DNA of 64,000 nucleotides from Streptomyces albidoflavus. GTDB taxonomy: Bacteria > Actinomycetota > Actinomycetes > Streptomycetales > Streptomycetaceae. The position numbers and the translations under genes were made by a program. Every line of letters begins with the position of its first letter. Position 1 is the stretch's first letter. The stretch lies in contig NZ_JOII01000005.1 of the NCBI RefSeq assembly GCF_000719955.1, forward strand, positions 186,001-250,000. The letters are read 5' to 3'. Shown piece by piece: positions 19,282-27,917 of the stretch. Below the pieces are notes generated by a model. The model did no database searches and was not told the DNA's origin. It worked only from the letters and a program-made list of their open reading frames with translations.

Positions 19282-21699
19282 ATGGACCCGAACCACCGGG
19301 ACCCGCACCAGCGGGGCGACGGCGACCCGCACCGCATACCCGGCGGCCCGCAGCCGGGCGCCGTCGAGCGGCGGCCCCGTCCGCCGCAGGGACCCGACCT
19401 CGGCCAGCCCGTGCCGCCCCGGGTGCGCACCGCCGAACTGGTCGCCGGCGGCCACCTCGTCACCGTCAACCCGGTCGACGGCAGCGAGATCGAGGTCTGC
19501 CCGCCCGGCCGCCACCCGAGCCCCCCGGTCCGCCGCACCCCCGACGACCGCGCCGCGCTCGCCGCCGCGGCCAGGCCGCCCGCCCCGCCCGGCGTCCCCC
19601 GCACCCACCACCGGCTGCTGGAACGCGACCGCGAGCGCGACACCCTCGTCCAGCTCCTCGCCCGGGGCCGCTCCGTCCGCCTCACCGGCTCCCGCGGCTC
19701 CGGCCGTACCGTGCTGCTGGACGCCGTCGCCGCCCGCTGCGAGGGGCTCGCCCCCGACGGCGTCGTCCGGCTCGACGGCCACCACCGCACCGCCGACGAG
19801 CTGCTGCACGCCCTGTGCGCCGCCGTCCACCTGCTCCCCGCGCACCGTCCGGGCCCAGCCCTCCTCGCCGAACTCGCCGGGGAGATCGGGGCCGTGGTCC
19901 TCATCGACGACGCCGAGATCGGCGGCGCCGCCCTCGACTCCTTCCTCGCCGCGACCCCCGAGTGCGCGGTCCTGCTCGCCTGCACCCCCGAGGTGCCGGC
20001 GCCGGGTGAGGAGGCCCGCGTCGAGGAGGTCGTCCTCGACGGCATCGGCCGCTCCGGCGGGCTGGCCCTGCTCGCCCAGGGCGCCGGCCGCGCCCTCAGC
20101 GACGACGAGGTCTCCTGGGCCGGCGACCTCTGGTTCGAGTCCGAGGGGCTGCCGCTGCGGTTCGTCCAGGCGGGCGCCCTGCTCCACCAACGCGACCTGC
20201 TGCGCGAGGAGTCGGGCTCTGCCGAGGCGCCGCTGCCCACCGTCGCCGAGGGCGCCGCCCCCGCCGCCCTGCTCGCCTCCCGGCTCAGCGAGGCGGCCCG
20301 CGCCACCCTCGGCTTCGCCTACGCGCTCGGCGGCGAGGTCCCGCACCAGGCCCACCTCCCGGCCCTGGTGGGCGACACCCACGCCGACGCCGCCCTCACC
20401 GAACTCCTCGACTGCGGCCTGGTCACCCCGGTCGGCAACCGCTACCGCCTCGCCGCGGGCGTCACCGAGCAGCTCGCCGCCGAGGGGTACGCCGACGAGG
20501 GCGAGCGCGCCCACACCGCCGCCCAGCACTACACCTGGTGGACCGGCCACCCCTCGGTCACCCCCGAGCGGGCCGCCGCCGAGTCCGACGCCGTCCTCGC
20601 CGCGCTCACCGCCCTCGTCGGCGGCCAGGACCCGGCCCGCCAGGCCACCGCCGTCCTGCTCGCCCGCACCGTCGCGCCGGTCCTCGCCGCGGGGCTCGCC
20701 TGGGGCGCCTGGGAGCGGGTGCTGCGCTCCGGCCAGGAGGCCGCCCGCCTCTCCGGCGAGGTCGCCGAGGAGGCGTACTTCCACCACGAGCTGGGCATCC
20801 TGGCGCTCTGCCAGGACCGGCTGGACCGGGCCCGCGCCGAGCTGGAGGCCGCCGTCGCGCTGCGCGGCGCCCTCGCCGACAAGCGCGGCACCGTCGCCGG
20901 CCGCCGGGCCCTCGCGCTGGTCGCCGACCGCGCGGGGGAGACCGTCCCGGTGACCCGCGCCGTCCTGCCCACGGACGGGCCCCCCGTCCTGCCGCGCCGC
21001 GACGGTCTGGGCACCCCGCCCACCGGGTTCCCCCGGACGACACCTGCGGCCGGGGTGACCCGGGTCCAGCCGGCCGCCTCGGCCACCGGGGCGACCGTCG
21101 TGGGCGGCCCCGCCGCGACGGCCGCCAAGGACGGCAGACCCGGCCGGGCCGCGGTCACCGGCGCCCGGCGCAACCTGGTCGCGGCCGGAGCGGGCGCCCT
21201 GCTCGTCGCGGTCCTCGGCACGGTCGTCACCCTCGGCGCCATCAACGGCGACGACGAGGAGCCCGCCTCCGTCGACCGGGTCACCACCGAGCAGACGACG
21301 CCCGAGGACGAGGGCGACGAGGGCACCGAGGCCGAGCGGCCCGCCGACTCCGCCGAGCCCAGCACCGACCCGGGCGAGGACGGCGTCACCGGCACCCCCG
21401 ACGACCCGATGCCCGGCGACAGCGGCTCGCCCTCGGAATCGGAGTCGGACGAGCCCAGCAGCTCGCCCACCGACCGTCCGACGACCTCCCCCTCGGACCG
21501 GCCCACCACCAAGCCGCCGACGACCCCGCCCACCTCGTCGAAGCCGCCGACCACCCCGCCCCCGTCCAGCCCGGACCCGGAGCCCAGCGACACGACCCCG
21601 CCCACCGAGGACCCCGACCCCGAGGACCCGGAACCCGGCACCGACAACTCGGCCAGCGGCCCGGCCCCCGAGCCGTCCACGAGCCAGACCTTGTCGTAA
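19282..21699 (+). CDS. Membrane-anchored STAND/AAA-like ATP-binding protein with Pro/Thr/Ser-rich tail
   Basis: An 805-residue protein of unknown role. A polar N-terminus (to about residue 105) is followed by an ATPase-like core beginning RLLERDRERDTLVQLL, with a P-loop GSRGSGRT in which the Walker lysine is Arg, and a Walker B-like VVLIDD. A helical region (about 330-560) follows. Near residue 635 a single membrane helix (LVAAGAGALLVAVLGTVVTLGAI) leads to about 145 residues of Glu/Asp then Pro/Thr/Ser-rich sequence. This predicts a cytoplasmic ATPase with an external wall-spanning tail. Start chosen at ATG 19282 (MDPNHRDP), with GGGGG at 19269-19273; ATG 19267 is an alternative. Confidence 0.75.
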   Translation: MDPNHRDPHQRGDGDPHRIPGGPQPGAVERRPRPPQGPDLGQPVPPRVRTAELVAGGHLVTVNPVDGSEIEVCPPGRHPSPPVRRTPDDRAALAAAARPPAPPGVPRTHHRLLERDRERDTLVQLLARGRSVRLTGSRGSGRTVLLDAVAARCEGLAPDGVVRLDGHHRTADELLHALCAAVHLLPAHRPGPALLAELAGEIGAVVLIDDAEIGGAALDSFLAATPECAVLLACTPEVPAPGEEARVEEVVLDGIGRSGGLALLAQGAGRALSDDEVSWAGDLWFESEGLPLRFVQAGALLHQRDLLREESGSAEAPLPTVAEGAAPAALLASRLSEAARATLGFAYALGGEVPHQAHLPALVGDTHADAALTELLDCGLVTPVGNRYRLAAGVTEQLAAEGYADEGERAHTAAQHYTWWTGHPSVTPERAAAESDAVLAALTALVGGQDPARQATAVLLARTVAPVLAAGLAWGAWERVLRSGQEAARLSGEVAEEAYFHHELGILALCQDRLDRARAELEAAVALRGALADKRGTVAGRRALALVADRAGETVPVTRAVLPTDGPPVLPRRDGLGTPPTGFPRTTPAAGVTRVQPAASATGATVVGGPAATAAKDGRPGRAAVTGARRNLVAAGAGALLVAVLGTVVTLGAINGDDEEPASVDRVTTEQTTPEDEGDEGTEAERPADSAEPSTDPGEDGVTGTPDDPMPGDSGSPSESESDEPSSSPTDRPTTSPSDRPTTKPPTTPPTSSKPPTTPPPSSPDPEPSDTTPPTEDPDPEDPEPGTDNSASGPAPEPSTSQTLS

Positions 21700-21714
21700 C
21701 CCCGCCGTACAGGA

Positions 21715-21748
21715 AGAACGCCCCCGGCCGCGAAGCCGGGGGCGTTCT
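21715..21748 (+). terminator. Terminator after the membrane ATPase gene
   Basis: A perfect 14-bp stem (21715-21728 with 21735-21748) with a CGCGAA loop begins 15 bp after the stop codon. Confidence 0.85.
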
Positions 21749-21845
21749 GACTACGTTCCGCATTCGTGCAGGGCACCGAAGGACCGACCCGAGCCGCACT
21801 CACGAGGCATTCCCGCACCCCGACATGCCCGCGGTTTGAGCCAAA

Positions 21846-21950
21846 GGGGCGCGTCGTTGTCGAGGCACCTGTCGCGCGCAGGGAGCGAAGCGAGTGAGCA
21901 CGTCAGGTGGCTCGACAACGACCTGCTGCGCCCCGGCGGCGAAAGCCGCC
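21846..21950. repeat. Long interrupted inverted repeat plus hairpin between convergent genes
   Basis: Bases 21853-21871 are complementary to 21904-21922 at 18 of 19 positions. GGGGCGC (21846-21852) and GCGCCCC (21928-21934) extend the stem across a 5-base bulge. The internal segment is about 32 bases. A further perfect hairpin GGCGGC-GAAA-GCCGCC (21935-21950) abuts the nucS stop codon. On the minus strand the latter would act as the nucS terminator. The whole block could fold into one structured RNA. Confidence 0.7.
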
Positions 21951-22613
21951 TTAAAACAAGCGCAGCTTGTCGTCCTCGATGCCGCGCAGGGCGTTGTAGT
22001 CCAGGACCGTGCAGCCGATGCCGCGGTCGGTGGCGAGGACGCGGGCCTGCGGCTTGATCTCCTGGGCGGCGAAGACGCCGCGGACCGGGGCGAGGTGCGG
22101 GTCGCGGTTGAGGAGTTCCAGATAGCGGGTCAGCTGCTCCACGCCGTCGATCTCGCCGCGCCGCTTGATCTCGACGGCGACGGTCGCGCCGGAGGCGTCC
22201 CGGCAGAGGATGTCGACGGGGCCGATCGCGGTCGGGTACTCGCGCCGGATCAGGGTGTATCCCTCGCCGAGCGTCTCGATCCGGTCGGCCAGCAGCTCCT
22301 GGAGGTGGGCCTCCACGCCGTCCTTGATCAGGCCCGGGTCCACGCCGAGTTCATGCGAGGAGTCGTGCAGGACCTCCTCCATGGTGATGACGAGCTTCTC
22401 CCCGCCCTTGTTCACCACGGTCCAGACGTTGTCCTCGCCCTCCTTGAGGGTGCACGGCGGCGACATCCAGTTGAGCGGTTTGTACGCCCGGTCGTCCGCG
22501 TGGATCGAGACACTCCCGTCGGCCTTCACGAGGATCAGGCGAGGGGCGGAGGGAAGGTGGGCCGTGAGCCTGCCCGCGTAGTCCACGGAGCAGCGGGCGA
22601 TGACGAGACGCAT
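21951..22613 (-). CDS. nucS: Endonuclease NucS/EndoMS, non-canonical mismatch repair
   Basis: NucS cuts both strands at mismatches and provides mismatch repair in actinobacteria that lack MutS/MutL. The 220-residue protein has an N-terminal dimerisation half and a C-terminal PD-(D/E)XK nuclease. The catalytic residues are visible as Asp134 (GPVDILCRD), Glu148 and Lys150 (VAVEIKRRG). It ends in a hydrophobic KLRLF motif, a likely sliding-clamp contact as in other NucS proteins. The start is ATG 22613 (MRLVIARCS); the upstream MPT codons in the same frame are not needed. The gene converges on the membrane ATPase gene. Confidence 0.93.
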   Translation of the reverse strand: MRLVIARCSVDYAGRLTAHLPSAPRLILVKADGSVSIHADDRAYKPLNWMSPPCTLKEGEDNVWTVVNKGGEKLVITMEEVLHDSSHELGVDPGLIKDGVEAHLQELLADRIETLGEGYTLIRREYPTAIGPVDILCRDASGATVAVEIKRRGEIDGVEQLTRYLELLNRDPHLAPVRGVFAAQEIKPQARVLATDRGIGCTVLDYNALRGIEDDKLRLF

Positions 22614-22825
22614 GGTCGGCAACGCTACTCGACGGGCGGCCCCGGACGCGATTCGCCCGGGAAGCCCCGTTCAAGGCTGGCCGGTTGTGTGCGCATTCTC
22701 CTGGTGCGCGCCGGTCTCCTTGCATACCGTGGCAGCGGGAGGTTGCCATGCGTGCACGCTGCGTGTGCGTGAACTCCAGCCCTGTCCGTCAGCCCCCGTC
22801 AGACGGGGGTGTGAGAGGAGAACCC

Positions 22826-23218
22826 ATGTCGCTCGACGTCTCACCGGCCCTCTTGGAACAGGCCGAGCGAGGCGAGGTCGACGAAGCCGCCTTCGTCGAC
22901 TGCGTCCGGACCTCCCTGCCCTACGCATGGGACATGATCAGCAAGCTCGTCGCCCAGCTGAAGGTCGACGGCGGAGAGTTCGCCGACAACCAGACGCCAC
23001 CGCCGGACGAGCAGGCCCGCGGCCAGCTGCTGCGCGCCCTGGCCAGCGACGCCATCCGGGGGGCGCTCCAGCGTCACTTCGGGGTCCGCCTGGCATTCCA
23101 GAACTGCCACCGTGTGGCGGTCTTCCCGCTCTCCTCCGACTCGGACGAGCGGCACGCCCGCTTCACCTCGATCCGGGGGCAGCTGCTCAACCAGTCCCCG
23201 GAGCTCAGGGACTGCTGA
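22826..23218 (+). CDS. Conserved actinobacterial protein, SCO5389 family
   Basis: A 130-residue soluble protein (MSLDVSPALLEQAERGEVDEAAF at its start in outline) that I recognise as the conserved Streptomyces protein encoded beside nucS. It is acidic, predicted mostly helical, and has no catalytic motif I can name. A SCALED-like fold cannot be assigned by eye. GAGAGGAG (22813-22820) lies five bases before the ATG. It diverges from nucS with a 212-bp shared upstream region, so the two may be co-regulated. Function is not established here. Confidence 0.78.
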   Translation: MSLDVSPALLEQAERGEVDEAAFVDCVRTSLPYAWDMISKLVAQLKVDGGEFADNQTPPPDEQARGQLLRALASDAIRGALQRHFGVRLAFQNCHRVAVFPLSSDSDERHARFTSIRGQLLNQSPELRDC

Positions 23219-23270
23219 CCCGGCCCCGCCGGAACCGCCTCAGGCGGCGGGTCCGGGCGTGACGCGCATC

Positions 23271-23309
23271 CGCCGTGCGGCGGCCCTCACCAGGGGCCGC
23301 CGCACGGCG
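23271..23309. terminator. Bidirectional terminator hairpin
   Basis: A perfect 16-bp stem (23271-23286 with 23294-23309) lies between the convergent SCO5389-family and luciferase-like genes. It ends three bases before the stop codon of the latter. Confidence 0.75.
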
Positions 23310-23312
23310 CGT

Positions 23313-24347
23313 TCAGCGCAGCTGCGGCAGTACGTCCCGGCCGAGGCGGCGGATGTTCTCCTCGGTCCCGGCGAGGTCGCCCGACCCCTCCACCATCAGC
23401 GCGAACCGGGTGATCCCGGTCGCCTCGGCGGTCGCCGCCAGCCGGTCGGCACAGAGCCGCGGCGGCCCCACCGGATGGATCGAGCAGAGGAACTCGGTGT
23501 ACGCCACCGGGTCGCGCATCGCCCGCGCCCGCCCGTCGACGGTGACATGGGCGCCCAGGCCCAGCTCGAACCAGCCCGGCATCGCCTTCACCAGCGTCTC
23601 GGTGGCCCGTCCCGGCCCGTCCTCGACCTGGGCGACGCCCGCCGAGACGTGCGCGGCCGCCGCGATCTCGTCGCCGTCGCGCCCCGTCTCCCGGGCATGA
23701 CGCCGCCACAGCGCCACCATCTCTGCCTTCTCGGCGTCCCCGGTGTGCATCCCCAGCAGCATCGGCAGCCCCCGCTCGGCGGCCAGCCGCACGCTCGACG
23801 GCGAGGTGCAGGCCACCACCACCTCCGGGCCCGGCAGCCCGTCCAGCGACTCCACCGGGCTCGGCACCACCGCCACCTCCCGGAAGGCGTACCGCCCGCC
23901 CTCGGCCGACGCCCCCACCCGTGGCTCGCGCAGCCAGCGCAGCAGCAGGTCCAGCGCTTCCGGGAACCCCTCCTCGAAGGCCGGCAGGCCCGCGCCGAAG
24001 ACCTCCAGGTCGACCCAGGGGCCACCGCGGCCGACGCCGAGGGTGAACCGGCCGCCGGCGGCGAGGTGGAGCAGGGCCGCCTGCTCGCCGAGGGCGACGG
24101 GGTGGGTGGTGGGCAGCACGCTGACCGCGGTGCCCACCCTCACCCGCCGGGTTCTGCCCAGCAGCAGCGCGGCCAGGGTGGCGGCGGAGGGACAGGTGCC
24201 GTACGGCACGAAGTGGTGTTCGCCCAGCCAGACGGTGTCGAGGCCGGCCTCCTCCGCCACCTCGGCCGAGCGCACCGCACGGTGCAGGGCCTCGCCCTGA
24301 CCCTGGCCCGGGAACTGACCACCGAGTACAAAACTTCCCACGTGCAT
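23313..24347 (-). CDS. Luciferase-like (LLM class) flavin or F420-dependent oxidoreductase
   Basis: A 344-residue TIM-barrel oxidoreductase of the bacterial luciferase superfamily. Typical blocks are EEAGLDTVWLGEHHF near residue 35, TAVSVLPTTHPVALGEQAALL near 95 and RFTLGVGRGG near 115. Such enzymes use reduced FMN or F420; which one applies here cannot be decided from the motifs. The start is ATG 24347 (MHVGSFVLGG), because the protein begins directly at the first barrel strand and AAGGAAGCAGGA precedes it. The long open frame upstream lacks similarity. Substrate unknown. Confidence 0.85.
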   Translation of the reverse strand: MHVGSFVLGGQFPGQGQGEALHRAVRSAEVAEEAGLDTVWLGEHHFVPYGTCPSAATLAALLLGRTRRVRVGTAVSVLPTTHPVALGEQAALLHLAAGGRFTLGVGRGGPWVDLEVFGAGLPAFEEGFPEALDLLLRWLREPRVGASAEGGRYAFREVAVVPSPVESLDGLPGPEVVVACTSPSSVRLAAERGLPMLLGMHTGDAEKAEMVALWRRHARETGRDGDEIAAAAHVSAGVAQVEDGPGRATETLVKAMPGWFELGLGAHVTVDGRARAMRDPVAYTEFLCSIHPVGPPRLCADRLAATAEATGITRFALMVEGSGDLAGTEENIRRLGRDVLPQLR

Positions 24348-24605
24348 GACGCATCCTGCTTCCTTGGTGCCCGACACGGCACTCCCCCTGCCTGGCAACA
24401 ACGCCTGACACGTGCCAAAGGCACGGCCTGGCAAGAGGATTGGCGGATTATGGGGATTTCCCGGGGGCACGCACGGCGTACGGAGGGGGCGGGAAGGAGC
24501 CTGAAGGGGGCGTGTGGCGCTTCGGCGGGCGCCTGCCGGCGGAGGGGCGGCGCGTAGGCTGTCCGGGAGGCCGTGACCGCCGTACAGCAGATCGTGAGGT
24601 GCCCC

Positions 24606-24947
24606 GTGTCCCCGCGCAAGAACCGCTCCAAGCCCTCCCGCTCCTCCGGGCGGCGAGGCGGCGGCGACGACGAACCGGGCGAGCGGTACGGCTTCCAGTC
24701 GGCCGAGAGCTGGCGCGGTGAGCAGTGGTCGGTCCGCCACATCTCCGGCTCGGGCCCCGCCTCCGCGGGCAAGCGCTACCGCTGCCCCGGCTGCGACCAG
24801 GAGATCCCCGCCGGGCTGCCGCACGTCGTCGCCTGGCCCGAGCACTCCGGCGTCGACGAGCGGCGCCACTGGCACAAGGCCTGCTGGAACGCGAAGGACC
24901 GCCGCACCACGCGGGTGCAGCGGTCCCGGAACGCGCCGCGCTTCTGA
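24606..24947 (+). CDS. Small conserved Streptomyces protein with putative zinc-binding motif
   Basis: A 113-residue protein: an Arg/Lys/Ser-rich N-terminus, the core GFQSAESWRGEQWSVRHISG, then YRCPGCDQEIP and HWHKACW. The CPGC pair with the later His and Cys could bind zinc. Homologues in Streptomyces are often labelled ATP/GTP-binding protein, but I see no P-loop to support that. I take GTG 24606 (VSPRKNRS) as the start; the frame is open a little further upstream. It converges on the ABC permease gene. Confidence 0.75.
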   Translation: MSPRKNRSKPSRSSGRRGGGDDEPGERYGFQSAESWRGEQWSVRHISGSGPASAGKRYRCPGCDQEIPAGLPHVVAWPEHSGVDERRHWHKACWNAKDRRTTRVQRSRNAPRF

Positions 24948-24965
24948 CCGGCGGGGCGGGCGGCC

Positions 24966-25802
24966 TCAGACGTCGCGCTTCTCCAGCAGGGCGAAGGCGC
25001 CGGCCACCGCCACCAGCGTGATGCCGAGCAGCGCCAGCAGCTGCGGCACGCCGCCGGCCTGGCCGTCGTACATCGCGGTGCCGAAGAGCGCGGAGAGCGA
25101 GTTGGGGGCGTTGTACTCCAGCATCGTCTCGCCGATGCCGCGCAGGGCCGGGGAGATCATCAGGAAGGCCGGCATGATCGCCGGGACCAGCACCACGCCG
25201 AGCATGGCGGTGATCGCGCCCGCCGAGTGCCGCAGCATCGAACCGACGGCCAGCCCGAGCACGCCGAGCAGCGACACGTAGAGCGAGCCGAGCAGCACCG
25301 AGGTGCCCCAGTTCTCGCCCGGACCCGAGGGGATCTCGTTGATCGCGGCGGTGGCCAGCCCCACCACGGTGATCGACACCGCCGAGACCGTGTAGGCCAG
25401 CGCGAAGAAGACCAGGAACTTCGCCGCCAGCACCCGGTGCCGCTGCGGGGCCGCCGTGAAGGTGGTGCGGATCATGCCCGTGCCGTACTCCGAGGTGACC
25501 ACCAGCACGCCCAGCGTGATCAGGCAGATCTGCCCCAGCATCAGCCCGAACAGGGCCGGGATCGTGTACGGCACGTCCGTGTAGGTCTCGCCCGAGGTCT
25601 TCCACCCCACCAGCAGGCCGATCCCCACCACCAGCGCCACGAAGACGCAGAGCGTCCACACCGTGGAGCGGACCGAGCGGATCTTCGTCCACTCCGAGGC
25701 CAGCGCGTGCCCCAGATGGGTGGGGCGGACCGGGATCGGCGAGGTGTACATCGCGCCGGGCAGCGCGCCCGGCTGCTCCGGCTGCTGGGTCGGGGTCGTC
25801 AT
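24966..25802 (-). CDS. ABC-2 type exporter permease
   Basis: A 278-residue permease with six hydrophobic segments after a short polar N-terminus. The conserved entry ASEWTKIRSVRSTVWTL marks the ABC-2 family found in Streptomyces exporters, and EYGTGMIRTTFTAAPQR is the typical cytoplasmic loop. The ATG at 25802 overlaps the stop of the upstream ATPase gene by four bases, so subunits are translated together. Substrate unknown. It is clearly related to the permease at 27146, which has its own ATPase, so this is a duplicated two-gene operon. Confidence 0.9.
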   Translation of the reverse strand: MTTPTQQPEQPGALPGAMYTSPIPVRPTHLGHALASEWTKIRSVRSTVWTLCVFVALVVGIGLLVGWKTSGETYTDVPYTIPALFGLMLGQICLITLGVLVVTSEYGTGMIRTTFTAAPQRHRVLAAKFLVFFALAYTVSAVSITVVGLATAAINEIPSGPGENWGTSVLLGSLYVSLLGVLGLAVGSMLRHSAGAITAMLGVVLVPAIMPAFLMISPALRGIGETMLEYNAPNSLSALFGTAMYDGQAGGVPQLLALLGITLVAVAGAFALLEKRDV

Positions 25803-26881
25803 CGCGGGTCCTCGGTGTCGCTCTTGCTCAGGTCGGGGGCGGCGGGCCGCTCCTGGCGGGGCGGCGGGGGCGCGTACCAGCCGGGCTGGTCCGCGCCCGG
25901 CTGCGGCACCGGGAACGGCTCGGGCCCCTGGGCGCCCTCCTCGTGGAGACCGGCCCGCCGGTCGTCGGTGGAGCGGTAGTCCACGGCGCCCTGCGTCAGC
26001 CGCATGTACGCCTCCTCCAGCGACGCCTGGTGCGGCGAGAGCTCCCAGAGCCGGACCCCGGCGGTGTGCGCCACGTCGCTGATCCGGGGCAGCGGCAGCC
26101 CCGCCACCCGCAGCGCGCCGTCCGGCTCCGGCAGCACCTGGCCGCCCTCCTCGGCCAGCGCCGCCGCCAGCTTCTCGCGCGAGCCCGGCTCGGTGTCCGG
26201 TACGCGGACCCGGGCGAACCCGGCGGCGTTGGCGGCGATGAACTCGCGCACGCTCATGTCCGCCATCAGCCGGCCCCGGCCGATCACGATCAGGTGTTCG
26301 GCGGTCAGCGCCATCTCGCTCATCAGGTGCGAGGAGACGAAGACCGTGCGGCCCTCGGCCGCCAGCGACTTCATCAGGGTGCGGACCCAGAGGATGCCCT
26401 CCGGGTCCAGGCCGTTGACCGGCTCGTCGAAGAGGAGAACCTGCGGGTCGCCGAGGAGCGCCGCCGCGATGCCCAGCCGCTGCCCCATGCCGAGGGAGAA
26501 CCCCTTCGAGCGGTGGCGCGCCACGTCCTGGAGCCCCACCACGCCCAGCACCTCGTCCACCCGGCGGGCCGGGATGCCGGAGAGCTGCGCGAGGCAGAGC
26601 AGGTGGTTGCGGGCCGAGCGGCCGCCGTGCACCGCCTTGGCGTCGAGCAGGGCGCCGACCTGGCGCGGGGCGTTCGGGACGCGGCGGTAGGGGAGGCCGC
26701 CGATCGTGACATGGCCGCTGGTGGGCTCGTCCAGGCCGACGATCATGCGCATCGTCGTGGACTTTCCCGAGCCGTTCGGGCCCAGGAAGCCCGTCACCGT
26801 GCCGGGCCTCACCTGGAAGGAGAGGTCGTGCACGGCGGTCTTCGCGCCGTAGCGCTTCGTCAGGCCGGTGGCCTCGATCAT
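25799..26881 (-). CDS. ABC exporter ATPase
   Basis: ATP-hydrolysing subunit, 360 residues. Walker A GPNGSGKST, the signature region KGFSLGMGQRLGIAAALL and Walker B VLLFDEPVNGLDPEG are all intact, and the H-loop lies in VFVSSHLMSE. An about 60-residue polar, Pro-rich tail follows the usual C-terminal domain. The start is ATG 26881 (MIEATGLTKRYG) with GGGGAG ahead of it; the frame is open 23 codons further but without similarity. It pairs with the permease 24966-25802. Confidence 0.93.
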   Translation of the reverse strand: MIEATGLTKRYGAKTAVHDLSFQVRPGTVTGFLGPNGSGKSTTMRMIVGLDEPTSGHVTIGGLPYRRVPNAPRQVGALLDAKAVHGGRSARNHLLCLAQLSGIPARRVDEVLGVVGLQDVARHRSKGFSLGMGQRLGIAAALLGDPQVLLFDEPVNGLDPEGILWVRTLMKSLAAEGRTVFVSSHLMSEMALTAEHLIVIGRGRLMADMSVREFIAANAAGFARVRVPDTEPGSREKLAAALAEEGGQVLPEPDGALRVAGLPLPRISDVAHTAGVRLWELSPHQASLEEAYMRLTQGAVDYRSTDDRRAGLHEEGAQGPEPFPVPQPGADQPGWYAPPPPRQERPAAPDLSKSDTEDPR

Positions 26882-27003
26882 GTGCTCCCCGCACCCGTCG
26901 ACAGAGTTCCTTGCCGGGGTTGTCCCCGTCAACGTAAGGAGGATAGTCACCGGCGTTCGGTTCCGGCCAAGCGGAAGTTCCCTCCCGGGGTGGGCTGGGG
27001 GTT

Positions 27004-27117
27004 GGCCTCAAGCGCCGGCCGGGCTGATCGAGGGGTGCTGGTCTGTGCCGACCTCGCGGTCAAGGATGGCCTCAAACGCCGGCCGGGCTGTTGGTAGCCC
27101 GGCCGGCGTTTGAGGCC
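27004..27117. repeat. 22-bp interspersed repeat: one single copy and one perfect palindrome
   Basis: A copy of the 22-bp unit (GGCCTCAAGCG at its start) lies at 27004-27025. A second copy with A for G at the ninth base lies at 27068-27089 and is followed after GTTGGT by its exact inverted copy at 27096-27117, making a perfect 22-bp hairpin. The same unit recurs at 37229-37280. It sits between the two ABC operons; the palindrome probably terminates the permease transcript ending upstream of it on the minus strand or acts as a REP-like element. Confidence 0.85.
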
Positions 27118-27145
27118 ACCCGGTCGATGGCCAGGTTCCGTCTGG

Positions 27146-27916
27146 CTAGGCGTCGCGGTGGCGGAGTAGGGCGTACCCGAGGGCCAGGGAGGCGATCACC
27201 CAGAGGGCCATGATGCCGAGGCCGCCCCAGGGGCCGTAGGGGGTGTCGTCGTTCAGCGGCGCCACCACCTGCATGATCTTCGAGCCGGCCTGGTCGGGGA
27301 GGAAGCGGCCGATCTTCTCGGTGGCGGAGACGGCGCCGAGGATGGAGGAGACGAGGAAGAAGAAGGGGACGAGGATGCCGAGGGAGAGCATGGGGGAGCG
27401 GAGCATCGCGGCGACGCCCATGGAGAAGACGGCCATGAGGGTCATGTAGAGGGCGGCGCCGATGACGGCCCGCAGCACGCCGGGGTCGCCGATGGAGGCG
27501 GAGAGGTTCCCGAGCAGGGCCTGCCCGAGGAAGAAGGTGGCGAAGGTCGTCACCAGGCTCACCAGCAGCGCCAGCACGGTGGCCACCGCGACCTTGCTGA
27601 AGAAGAAGGTGCCCCGCTGCGGCACGGCCGCCAGCGACATCCGGATCATGCCGGTGCTGTACTCGTTGGAGACCACCAGCACCCCGAAGACGACCATCGC
27701 CAGCTGCCCGAGGCTCAGCCCGGCGAAGCTGATGAAGGTCGGGTCGAAGGTCAGCTGGTCGCGCGGGGAGAGGTTCTCGTACTCGCTCTTGGAGAGGGCG
27801 CTGATCAGGGCGCCGAGCCCGATCGTCACCACGGCGGCGAGACCGAGCGTCCACACCGTCGACTGGACCGAGCGGATCTTGGTCCACTCGGAGCGGACCA
27901 CCTGCGTCACGGCCAT
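27146..27916 (-). CDS. ABC-2 type exporter permease (second operon)
   Basis: A 256-residue six-helix permease, related to the one at 24966 in its opening (RSEWTKIRSVQSTVWTL) and in the loop EYSTGMIRMSLAAVPQR. The start ATG 27916 lies one base after the stop of the ATPase gene (TGAGATGG), so translation is coupled. The long polar stretch before the ATG in the same frame is the coding region of the ATPase C-terminus read in another frame. Substrate unknown. Confidence 0.9.
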   Translation of the reverse strand: MAVTQVVRSEWTKIRSVQSTVWTLGLAAVVTIGLGALISALSKSEYENLSPRDQLTFDPTFISFAGLSLGQLAMVVFGVLVVSNEYSTGMIRMSLAAVPQRGTFFFSKVAVATVLALLVSLVTTFATFFLGQALLGNLSASIGDPGVLRAVIGAALYMTLMAVFSMGVAAMLRSPMLSLGILVPFFFLVSSILGAVSATEKIGRFLPDQAGSKIMQVVAPLNDDTPYGPWGGLGIMALWVIASLALGYALLRHRDA

Positions 27917-27917
27917 C

